Shown one piece after another: positions 18,914 through 28,943 of a stretch of 64,000 nt of DNA (position 1 is the first letter of the stretch; every line of letters begins with the position of its first letter). The translations under genes and the position numbers were made by a program. This DNA is from Trichaptum fuscoviolaceum. Taxonomy: Eukaryota; Basidiomycota; Agaricomycetes; Hymenochaetales; Trichaptaceae. The DNA is taken from the NCBI GenBank assembly GCA_910574455.1, contig CAJSYZ010000011.1, forward strand, positions 1,550,001 through 1,614,000. Direction: 5' to 3'. Under the pieces are notes generated by a model, which did not search any database, was not told the origin of the DNA, and saw nothing but the letters and a program-made list of their open reading frames with translations.

Positions 18914-21900
18914 ATGCTACATCGGCCAGCAGACTCCCGGCTGCTCGCCAACCTCCTCTCGCATGAGAAGGACTACACCAAAGCCCTGAATGTGCAGCTC
19001 GACGTCGGGCACGCGTCCCTCGCGTCCTTTTCAGCGTATGCAGCTGCCTCACCCCCTCCAGCCTCACGCGCCATCGCTGCCGTCGCCGGTGCCCTCGTCG
19101 GCGCACAGGATGCACTCCGATCCTACGCACTGGCCGTTGACGAGTGGTGTGAGCAGCTACGCATGTTGAAGGAGCTCGAAGATGAAGTGGGCAATATTGT
19201 GAGGGACCGAGAGATTTTGTGAGTGCATCAACTTCACCTGGACCAAAACTGCCCCGGAAGCAAAATGACGGTCCCGTATGTTGTCTGACATATCTTCTGA
19301 CAAGTCTGTCCAATAGAGTTGATCGCCTCATCAAGGCCTCCAAGTCTAAGGACACCAAGCGTCGTTCCCTCATCTCCGGTACTGGCGGGTCACCCACAAC
19401 GTCCTTGTTCTCCGCCTCTTCCTCTTCCACAGCACTCGAACAGCTCGCCTTTACCAACTCCAAACTCAATGTCGCTCAGAGCGAGCTCCAGGCCTGCGAG
19501 ACCCATCTCGCTGAGCGGGAACAAGAGCTTGCGAAGATGCGCCAGGCGACGATTGTAAAGGGTCTGAAAGGACGCTGTAGTGCCCTTAGGGACTGCGGCT
19601 GGAAATGGGAGGAGATGGCAAAGGACGCCCTCCGAGCCCTGGAGAGCATGAGTTTTGCGCAGACGGACATGGGTGAGTCTAGTGTTCGAGCTTCACCCGC
19701 GATATACATTTGTCGTCTGAATACTTCCGATCTATTTTGTTTTTCAATATCACACTTCTTGTTCCTTGCGACTTAGTACGCAATCTTCTCTTGCTCAGGC
19801 TAGCAAAGACGATTCTGACGTACATGTACGATTTCTAGCTAACTTCCGCGACCGCCAACCTGACTCCCGCCCATCGTCGGATCTTTCGTCTTCGCTAGCC
19901 CCTTCGCAATCTGCCTCTCAGTCCGGTCACCCGGACTACTCCAGTCAAGGCCACTCCAGCATCAGCTCACCCGTTAACATGTTGTTAGCCCCTCCGGAAG
20001 CTCACCCTGAAAACGACATTTTGAATGAGCCCACGCAGACACAATACAGACTCTCTCTGCCCGCGGCCCATGCACTCACAGACGAAGATCAGCATAATTA
20101 CGTGCCATCCAGGATTGACCTCCCTCCTCCAGTCCCCGCTCACAGACCTTCTCCTGTCATAGAGGATGACGAACTGGACGGAAGTAGCGCAGGTGAGGAG
20201 AGCGACGAGCGCGTGTACGAGGTGCACGAGAATGCGCAATTCTCAACGCCGGAGAACAGAAGGCCAGAGGCGAAGACGCGCGGGTCTGGGTCTACTGTTC
20301 GCCTTCCATTACTGCGACAGCACGCCAAGAAAGCGGCCACAGACGAAAGTGACAGGCACTCGATTCTCCCAGCGTCCATTAGTGCTCCGCTCCCCGTCCT
20401 CCCTTCCTCACTCACACCCGCACAGTCGCAAAAGATTGATCCGTATGGAAACCTGACAGGTTCGAATCGTGGGCATATGGATGACCTGGATGGCTCCCCA
20501 AGGCAACGCAAATGGTCGTCTATCTTCTCTGGCTTATTCCACAAACGCGGGCGCACAATGTCGATGTCTACTAGTGCCGGCGCTGGCCATTCGTCTTTAT
20601 CAACTGACGGGGGTGGATGGCGTACGCGTACGGACAGGAATCTGAAGATGGTTGGCCGGGCGGATGACAGCTCCGACGAGGAGGATGCGCGACGCCTACC
20701 TGCCTTGTCTTCGGCAGCCATTGATTACGATGCGCTTCGACAGAAAAGCCTTGTTGAGGCGAAAACTCTTCCGAATCCGGGACCATCTGGCTCACATCTT
20801 CGTGAATCGAGCGAGACGGCAAGTACGAAATCAAGCCCGGGGATGAAGGGTCAACAAGGCAGGAAGAAGCTGCGTAAGACAGCTGATACGGTACGCAAGA
20901 GGAATGCAAGTGCTGTCGATATTTCTTCGCGATCCCTCGATACGTCGGACATCTCTTCGCGTGCTGTGAAGGGAGGTTTAAAGCCATCTCAAGCAAATGA
21001 CTCTTCGGACCGAACGACTAGACGGCAAACAATCTCAGACATCCCAAAGCAGGCTATTCCGCCTCATGTTCGCGCGTTGCAGATGGGCGGGGAGACCAGC
21101 TCAGCATCTGTCACTCGTTCGTCCACAATCACCTCTATTGCAAGCTCAACTCGAAGCGCCCCAACGAACCGAGCGGCATCGCTCGACGTACCGCCTTCCC
21201 AACTTAAGGCTACCAAGCGTGGGTCAGGGACGTGGTCAGACGGAGGTCGGCCAGGCGTTAACGGAATGTCGACGGCCAAAGGGACGCCCCCGCGCATGGG
21301 ACACACGCGGACTGGAAGCCAGGGAGGACAAGTCCAACTGGGAGGGACTGCTGCCGGAAGAGGACAAGCGAGTCTAATGAGCATTGTGGAGGGTGTCTCG
21401 CAGCAAAACCGAAGAGGATGGGGTCAAACTAACCCAGATAGCCTGCTGTTCCAGGCAAAGGCGCCCGGTGCCGTTACAAATGCATCACCTTCAACTTCAC
21501 TTCCATTCAATGCCGTACAGCCTCCCCCTCGTCTATCATCGTCTAGTTCACTCGATGATCATTCACCTCATTCAGGTGTTGTGGGCAAAAGGCGCATTCT
21601 GACATCAGCAGCCGCTCAAAATGCAGACCTTCGGCGTTTGAGTACAATTTCAGCGTCCAGCTCGGAACCATCGCTTCCATTGAAAGGCACATCGTCCATA
21701 ACAACTCCGACGCCGTCGCATACTCGCCCGGTAATGGCACAGAAAGTGCCTCTACGTTCTGCAATGAGGAATCATTCATCAAGTCCGAAAAACTCTTCTG
21801 GTACATCGACGCCTCGGTCTGCTAGTCCTGTGCGATTTTCTGGGAAAACTACTACCGCCCCTCCACTTACAGAAACCACGGAAACTGCACGTCAAGCACA

Positions 21901-22432
21901 CCCGGGCGCATTGCGACTCGCAACGTCTCAAGCAAACGGAATAGTTAAGGATGATGACTCAGCGTCCATAGCTTCCTCGTATGAGACAGGACGCGAAGAC
22001 TTCGATGACGATGCCACGGAAAGCCCGCCAACGCCTCCCCCTCATGATCCCATGCCCGCACCCGCACATGCCCTGCAGGCACTGCCAGCCGGCCTCGTAT
22101 CCGGACTGAAAACAAACGGTACTCAAACGTCTTCTTCAATGTCCGGAGGAACAGCAACTCCGCCTTCGCGTCGGAAAAGCGTCCGTGTATCTCTGCAGCC
22201 AACGTTCTCGCCCACCCCTCCCGCGACGTATGACGACGAAGAGGATCATCATCCATGGGGTGACACTCGCCCACAACAGCAGTCGGGCTCTTGGAAGACG
22301 CGAGCGGAGCCGGCGGAAGACGTCTGGGATAACTCGAGCGATGAAGACGAGGACTATAGTCGGGCGAAACAGATGCTGCATAGCGCGTCAAAGAAACTGG
22401 AGAAGACAGCCCATATGACCGGGCTGAAATGA
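18914..22432 (+). CDS. BAR/IMD-like protein with long disordered tail
   Basis: Exons 18914-19218, 19317-19672 and 19839-22432 keep one frame and give 1084 residues. Residues 1-220 are predicted helical (LLSHEKDYTKALNVQLD, LKELEDEVGNIVRDREIL, LACETHLAEREQELAKM-type heptads) and resemble the membrane-bending BAR/IMD fold of fungal Ivy1-like proteins. The remaining ~860 residues are Ser/Pro/Thr-rich, with basic patches (GRKKLRKTADTVRKR) and an acidic C-terminus (DNSSDEDEDY). The likely role is at the plasma membrane or vacuole as a lipid-binding scaffold (inference). The second intron (166 bp) is long for this genome and its acceptor was chosen by frame. Confidence 0.72.
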
Positions 22433-22821
22433 TATATAAGCTTACAACGATCTTTTATACTCTACCTTTTTGACCAACTTTTCCCCCCATCAATCTGTGC
22501 AAGTTTTGTTTTCGTCGGCGATGTGAAATTGTTTGAGCATGAGGTTATTTTTTAATATCTACATATTCTAAGGGAGCTATTCATGTATTTAGTGGATTGT
22601 GGAATATAGTATAGGCATGGCATTCAGGTCTTTTAACTCAATTGTGGCGGATGTGTGAGGGAAACGCCAGCCGCGAAAGTGTGACGCGAGTACTTGGACT
22701 GGGCGTCAAACAGTTCTGTCCAACTGCACTCCTCTCTTTGTTACCTCCATTGTCGAACGCGTCCTACTAGCGCTATTTCTACTTCGGCGGAATATTGTCA
22801 TCTATTTACCAAGAATAAACC
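22433..22821. promoter_or_regulatory. Intergenic region before SUMO gene
   Basis: These 389 bp contain the 3' end of the BAR-like gene and the SUMO promoter. I see no repeat or extra gene. Confidence 0.4.
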
Positions 22822-23411
22822 ATGTCTGATGAAGAGCGAAACGACCCCGTTCACGACGAACAGAATGAGGAGGTTTTACCGAAATCAGAGGATCCTAATG
22901 CACCCATCAACATCAAAGTACGTCTCTAATATGGGCCTCGCTTCTGTAGTGTTTGACGCGTTATAATCATTATGCGACATCTAGGTGCTATCAGCACAAG
23001 GAGAGGAGGTGTTCTTTAAGATCAAACGGAACACGAAGTTGAGCAAGTTGCAGACGGCGTATGCGCATAAGATTGGCAAGGATGTTAACACCATTCGGTA
23101 TTTAACACCATCGCCAAATGGAAGGAAAACTGTGATCTCAAGCTGTTCGATCCTTATAATCTAGGTTCTTGTACGACGGTGATCGTATAACAGAAGACGA
23201 TACACCAGCAAGTTTAGATATGGAGGATAATGGTGAGTCAGGCCCACAGGACGTTTAATTGCACGAGAACAGAACTGACTGTGCTTTGTTTCGTCGATTG
23301 TACAGATACTATCGATGTGATGGTCGAGCGTAAGTTCCGCTCTGTATCTTATTCAGTGCATACAATGATAATTTGCTCTCAGAGGTTGGAGGCGGCAGAG
23401 GGTATTGTTGA
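22822..23411 (+). CDS. SMT3: SUMO (Smt3) precursor
   Basis: Five exons (22822-22917, 22985-23097, 23165-23232, 23306-23329, 23383-23411) encode 109 residues. A flexible acidic N-terminus (1-27) precedes the beta-grasp fold: INIKVLSAQGEEVFFKIKRN, then KLQTAYAHKIG, then RFLYDGDRITEDDTP, then MEDNDTIDVMVEQVGG. The Gly-Gly processing site is followed by the short tail GRGYC or RGYC, removed by an Ulp-type protease. Mature SUMO is conjugated to lysines through the Uba2/Ubc9 pathway in the nucleus. A lysine in PKSEDP in the flexible arm could serve for chain formation (inference). Length and exon phases agree with the family. Confidence 0.95.
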
Positions 23412-23972
23412 TTGCGCGCCCTGCCTCTCACATTCCTAGCGTCGCAGTTCTCGGTGTAGTATCGCAACAATCTCATGTATTATTCTAAGTCCGCCACCTG
23501 TGATGTATAAAACTTGTTCAATCGCTTGACTTCATTATCCACGCGCATATGAATGATTTTTTTTTACCTTCATTGGGCTTTGTGCTGAATAAGTTCACCA
23601 GATCAGCAGATAGATCTAAACAAAATATCGACGCTCGGGTATGAAATTATGGATTGGATCCTTTGAATGCAGTTTGTGCATTAACAGTCAGGTGGTAAGA
23701 AGCCATTGTACTGACTTCTAGATTCCCTACTCAAACGAACATCCGTATCTCCGTCTGCGAAATAGGATTGCCTGATGGCATGCTGTAGTATACGTCGTAG
23801 CAAGTCTTGTCAAGTTCCAAAGCGCGTAATCTATGACATGTCCCTGTAAAAAGGAAAACAGCGATCATGGCAAGGTAGCCTAAACATGCATCGGCGGCAA
23901 AGCAGCACAAGCTACAGTTGGAGTGACATTGTCATAATCTCCATCACCCTGAAATTTCAAGAGAAGCTCACT
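23412..23972. other. Convergent intergenic region
   Basis: The 3' ends of SUMO (plus) and Dpb4 (minus) face each other over 561 bp. No gene or repeat is visible. Confidence 0.45.
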
Positions 23973-24969
23973 CTATTCCCGACTTTCTGTACCTGGACCT
24001 AACTTCGCCCTTTTCTTGTCCTCCGTCAAGTCCTCGTCGTCCATTACCATTCTATCCGTCGGCTCTTCGTCCTCCTCATCTACCTCATCTTCCTCTGGCT
24101 CTGCTTCCGGCTCATCGACATCATCCTCCAGTTGGTCTTCCTCCGCGCCTAAGCCTACGTCACCTTCACTTTCCAGCTCATCTGCCTCATCTCCTGCGTC
24201 AACGTCCACCATTTCCTCGTCTCCGTCTGCGTCTTTCGACACAACATGTGCCGAGGACATGGAGATCGAGGTCGAGATGGAAGTGCTTTCCGCCATGGCA
24301 GGTGCCGCAGGCTCTTTGCCTTTGCCTTTAGACCTTGACTTAGCAGACGCATCGCCGCCCTTATTGGACTTTTTCTTGTTGAGTTCACGAAATGCTATGT
24401 TTGCAACGTTTTGAGTATATGAATGAGATGTATGGTATTTATGTATCTACCTTTAAGCTCATCCTCAAGTTCACCCACCATGTCGCCGAATTGGATTGCC
24501 TCGAGTGCTTTAAGTACGTCTGATGCTGACACAGACTTATGCTGTTTCGAGATTGCGATATCATGAGCGCTGTAGTTTTTATTTTTCATTCGTTATGAAC
24601 TTCATATAGTAACCACGCAAATAATAGACTAACGTTGCAGCTACGTTGCGGATGTGAGTTACGAGAATAAATTCAGTCACCTTATAACTCACCAAGGAAA
24701 TTGATGAATACCGTCGAGCCTTTCACGAGAGCCGTCACGGTATCTTTCTGCAGTTTAGAATTTTCCGGAATCTATCAAGGCAAAGCGTCAAGACGACCCA
24801 GAGAGATACAGCGAAAGACAGTCTGAGAGCGATCACATAAACCCACAGCAGACTTTGCTATGCGCGTCACGAGTGATTTTGGAAGCTCATAATTGTCGAT
24901 CCCGTCTGTCGCTGCTTCCTGCTGGGCCTGTGCAGATGCCGGTGCAGTTACAGAATCTTTGCGAGGCAT
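23973..24969 (-). CDS. DPB4: Dpb4/POLE3-like histone-fold subunit
   Basis: Exons on the minus strand are 24847-24969, 24693-24771, a 7-nt exon 24634-24640, 24451-24569 and 23973-24394; together they give 249 residues in one frame. Residues 30-115 are a histone fold: YELPKSLVTRIAKSA, STVFINFLAATAHDIAI, SASDVLKALEAIQFGD. A basic stretch (NKKKSNKGG) follows and then a long acidic tail (DVDEPEAEPEEDEVDEEDEE), as in other Dpb4/CHRAC17 proteins. It should pair with a Dpb3-like histone fold in DNA polymerase epsilon and in ISWI/CHRAC-type remodelers. The microexon restores the conserved AAT of FLAATAHD. It shares a 190-bp divergent promoter with the gene at 25160. Confidence 0.93.
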
Positions 24970-25159
24970 ATCTCTATACTTGAGTATTGTAGTTGGAGAT
25001 TCTGATAAATGGGGAGAAGACACAAGCCCACAATTGTGGCGATGGACGATGGAGGAAAGGTGTGACGAGGTCCAACGCGTCTCGTCACGCACAGGCAAAC
25101 CGCGCCGCAGTGAGACGCGTTTTAATTCGTGTATTTTACACCTACAACCATTTGCAAAA
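24970..25159. promoter_or_regulatory. Short divergent promoter
   Basis: Only 190 bp separate the start codons of Dpb4 (minus) and the conserved fungal gene (plus), so the two must share or overlap control elements. No specific site is identified. Confidence 0.6.
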
Positions 25160-26930
25160 ATGCCTCCCCTCACAGAGTATGAGCTTGAACGACAAGCGAA
25201 TATTGAGCGGAACCAACAACTACTCAAATCTATGGGTATATTGAATGCAGAGGTGGCACCCTCCCGAAAGGTAGTACGCCTTGAACCCCAAAACAAGCAG
25301 CAGCTACGGTAGCTAACGAAACTTAACTTACCTATAGAAAGAGGCAGATAAAGTGAAAGAAAACAGTAAACCGCAAAAGAAACGGCCACGAACAAGCAAC
25401 GTGACCGGTCTTCCTTCCGTTCGACGCAAATCTGCTCGTCTCGCCGCTTCAGCGCATGCCACACGGACACAGGACCATCAAAACAACATGAGCTCAGACC
25501 CAATCGACTTACTCTCAATGTCTCGTTTGTCAGAGTCTCCTACACGGGTGCGTCATGAGATAAGACTGCGTAAACTATCACCTCCACGAATGCCGTCTGT
25601 GGAGGAAACTGGTGAGGATGAACTGGTTTCGGGAGCTACACACAAAGCTGCAATTCCGACCAGAGACAAAATGGGAACACTTCACTTTGAGAACGAGCCT
25701 TACTTTATGCCGAATCTGACACCAGAGGAAATCATTCGGGCCGGGTCGTTCGGGGGAACAACATTTCGGTGAGTACTTTTCATTATTTCTGAATAACAAC
25801 TGCTGAAGTTGAAGTTTTTTGCTAAGGGAGCACAGATCCTCCATCCTGCATCGCGTACTCCCTTCTACGGACTATCTTGAGCTTCCGGAGGCTTGGTACT
25901 CCGGTCTTTCTGTCTCCAAATACCTCACTTCGACGCAGTACCGACCAGATATTAATAAATACAAGGTTAAAGCTGGGCAAACACTATCGGATTGGGAGGA
26001 TTCAGGATGGATACGAGAGCAGGATCCAAGAGGCTGGTTTCAGTGGTATTGTAGATTCTATTTGGGAAGACGCTCACCGGACGACGGGAGGCAAATTCCC
26101 GCTACCCCTAGCGGGTTCTAAAGGCGTACTGATTGTCACTTTTTTCAGTCAAAACCTTATTTATCACGTGAATGTCATGTGCCTTTAGTCTAGGCTCGCC
26201 TTTCGGTAAATACAAAGTGCCGAACTTAGGTTCACTTACAAGTTACTTAAATTGCTTACAATGGATGCATCAAGTTAATTAAGTTTACTTAAGTCCAATT
26301 GAGCTCAAATAGCACAGTCTCCGTATCCGGGTTCAAGTTGCGCGAGCGAAGCGAGCGCGTGTATAAATTATAATCACTAAATTGGTACTTACAAGTTACT
26401 TATATTATTCACAATGTATGGTCTCTGTGCGACTCGGTGTCCGAGAACGGGGGCGCGAGCAAAGCGAGCGCGCCGGACGAGGACGCGGACGGCCTCCTTT
26501 CATTTGCATAAAAAAGATTCTATTAACTTATAATCATTGTCACATATGTATATATAAGAAATTTATACATTCTAAAATGTAATAAAACTACCCAACATTG
26601 GTAGCGGGCTCTGCTGTGCACCCACAGCGTTCGCAAATAATTCGACGATGTATGCTTGGATTGTTTTTACTTCTCTGTGGCTCTGTGAGTTACTTACGTC
26701 ACCTACAGGGCTTGGCGTCTGCGGTCCTTCAGGACGTTTCAAGAAAGCCTTGGTGAAGAAAATTGCTGAGGAGGGTGCCCGATGGGACGACGAGAGCATT
26801 TCCCCCGGCATGCGCCAAACATGTGAGAAATCTCGCTTTCGAGTATTAGTTGTAATTGACCGTCCCATCTTAACTAGTGCAGCATTGGGGCTACAAATTG
26901 ACTGAGGCCGACTATCGTGCTTATTTCTGA
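25160..26930 (+). pseudogene. Conserved fungal protein, broken by insertion
   Basis: I recognise this as a conserved fungal protein of unknown function. Exons are 25160-25270, 25338-25768, 25827-26096 (continuing at 26639-26649), 26709-26822 and 26878-26930. Removing 26097-26638 (the insert plus one target duplication) restores a 330-codon frame with correct phases at every junction. Conserved blocks are LTPEEIIRAGSFGGT, DINKYKVKAGQTL, DPRGWFQWYCRFYLGRR, and after the break GVCGPSGRFKKAL and LQHWGYKLTEADY. As it stands, translation meets a stop at 26112-26114, a few codons into the insert. A KKRPRTSN/RRKSARLAA region suggests nuclear location. A new long intron spanning the insert would need a donor I cannot find. 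Confidence 0.82.
26097..26632. mobile_element. Hairpin-ended insertion, 536 bp
   Basis: The insert sits in an exon and is flanked by GCAAAT (26091-26096 and 26633-26638). Each end has a hairpin: CCCGCTA-cccc-TAGCGGG at 26098-26115 and GCTGTG-cacc-CACAGC at about 26613-26628. CCCGCTACC near the left end recurs inverted at 26600-26608. Inside are two diverged copies of a module with CTTACAAGTTACTTA and a GC-rich block GCGCGAGCGAAGCGAGCGCG (26340-26359 and about 26453-26472). No coding sequence is present. Ends and duplication do not fit a standard superfamily I can name. Confidence 0.72.
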
Positions 26931-27207
26931 ACTGATGATTCCTTTTTTTGATCATTTTCATCTTTAGATCTCTCTGCGCTTGGGATTACAAGGGATGAGG
27001 TACGCTTTTCTAGACGACAGACGCCATCTGAAGAGAGCACCCCAGATACTGACTGTATCTTTCTTTTCGTTTTAAATTTACTGTGTATTATTGCCCGCGC
27101 TGTTATAAAATAATGTATAATAGATGAAGCTATTTGACAAAAATTGCTCTTGGCAGCATGATTCCAATCTGTCAGAATATAAGATGATCATGTACAAAAT
27201 GGGCGAA
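26931..27207. other. Convergent intergenic region
   Basis: The region lies between the 3' end of the broken gene (plus) and the 3' end of the formamidase (minus). Nothing recognisable is seen. Confidence 0.4.
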
Positions 27208-28532
27208 TTATTCATCGTTCAAGCTTACCACATAGTTTGGCATATCAACCTCGAATCCATTGTAGTTAGTGAAAGGACGCATTCTCATAATCCGGATATG
27301 CCACCTACTACTTCGTGCATGCGCAAATCCCCAGCGACACTACAGAGCATATACGCCGCAGCTTTGTCGAGGCCATATTCTACCCCAAGGAAAACAATCA
27401 TTTGTCGGACAGCCTCTCGGGTCGCCTCGCGTAAATCTAAGAAGCGCATAGTCTCATTAATATAAAATGGTGAACCAGTCAGATGATAAGATTTTACCGC
27501 TAGAGACGCCCGTTGTGCAATAATACTCATCACCGTTTTCCCCCTTGTATGGTGTGACACGGGCTTTGAAGTGTGGCGTTTTCACATAGGGTTTATCCTT
27601 GAGTACGATGAAACGCAGAGATACATTTATGGGCGTTTCAATAGCAGTGCCTAAGTTTCATGAACACTACTGCAATAAGCACAGTAGGATTCACTTACCA
27701 CAAACTTCTATATGAGTTATCGTAAATTCATCACTGAGACCTTCAAGTAAAAAAAAATAGATTAAATACGTACCTCCGTCACCTTGTGCAGCGTGGCCGT
27801 CCTATGATCATTCATGGTTGCGTCTCTGAGAATAAAAAGGAAACCCCAGACTTACGCCGACGCAGAATAGTGCTCCAGGAACCTCGACAGGTAGATAGAG
27901 TGTTGAGCCTGCACCGACGTGCTTGGTGTCGATATTGCCCTGGCGAGAAAGGTAAGACTATTCAGTGCCTATTGCGACCAATTCAGAGCTTACTCCTGTG
28001 TTGTAGGGCGGAATCGTGGAGAATGCGCCCGGGGTGGCCCTCATCACGCCCATCTCGCCAGCAAAGGGTCTAATCGGGATTTTTATACCCTTCTCCTCAT
28101 CAAACCAAGTATAACCCTCCTCTTTGTTAATTTCGTACAGCTTTAGCTCTGGTTCGAGATATTCATCCGCCAGAAGTCCGAAGCCGGGGTTGATGGATGT
28201 ATAGCCCCAGTCGGCCGTCTCAATCGAGAGAACGTCAACTTGAAGCGTATCGCCCGGCTCGGCACCCTCGACAAAGATGGGCCCATTAACTTGATTAAGC
28301 TGAGAGAAGACGATTGAGCTTATTGTTTCCTTGGTGGAGACAGGTGTAATCTGTCCGTTCGATGCGTCAAGGCAATCGAACGATACGCTTTCGCCGGACG
28401 TGACCCGGAGAACGGGAGGGAGACTGTAATGTTATGAATTCGAGTACAAGGACCAAGGCTTGGTGTATATTCTAACCTGTTATCCCATGCAAGGGTTGTC
28501 TGGTTTCGCTTGACTGCATGGATGGACATCAT
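27208..28532 (-). CDS. Acetamidase/formamidase (FmdA/AmdA family)
   Basis: Eight minus-strand exons (28477-28532, 27994-28423, 27856-27939, 27774-27801, 27699-27707, 27498-27650, 27309-27436, 27208-27249) give 309 residues. The family signatures are in order: DNSLPPVLRV, EGAEPGDTLQVDVL, MGVMRATPGAFSTIPP, GGNIDTKHVGAGSTLYLPV, DGHAAQGDGEVCGTAIE, and AYMLCSVAGDLRMHEVVDMPN. The enzyme hydrolyses short amides such as formamide or acetamide to the acid and ammonia in the cytosol. Length matches the short (~310-residue) branch. A 9-nt exon (27699-27707) encodes the VC of GEVCG. The first two codons are both ATG, so the start could be 28532 or 28529. Confidence 0.92.
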
Positions 28533-28943
28533 AAGTCAGGTTTCGTCCTCTTGTACATGTATTCATCGAGGCATCAGTCCGAACTTTATGCAGCAGCGGG
28601 CCTTGTCAATCCCGCCCTGCTGAAAGGATTTGAAGAGCGGTATCTCTTTGGCAAGAACAAATCTCCGCCGAGCCGAGACTTTGTTGATAGCTTGCCGAAT
28701 GTTCAAGGATAATAGTAGTCCCAGAAATAAGCAGTTAGACTCGGGCCAGTCTTATCAGCAGTACACTCAGTTTATCTGTTCGCTAAAAACCAGAGATGAT
28801 ATGTATAAAAATAATAGACCAGTCGCGACTCTGCCGGCCCTAACCTAGGGTGTGCAAGCAACGGCAAATAGTAGTCGGGTGGCGACGCGTGAAGGACGCG
28901 AAGTGGATCAGCCGCTGTGCAGTTACTTCTTGCGCTGCCAAAA
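28533..28943. promoter_or_regulatory. Divergent promoter, formamidase and Lsh
   Basis: The 411 bp between two divergent start codons hold both promoters. Short frames here have no coding features. Confidence 0.5.

Noticed and set aside
18909..19469. 186-codon minus-strand frame
   Set aside because: Antisense shadow of the BAR-like gene, with Arg-rich composition typical of shadow frames.
26097..26632. Helitron insertion
   Set aside because: Helitrons make no target duplication and end in CTRR after one 3' hairpin; here a GCAAAT duplication and hairpins at both ends are seen.
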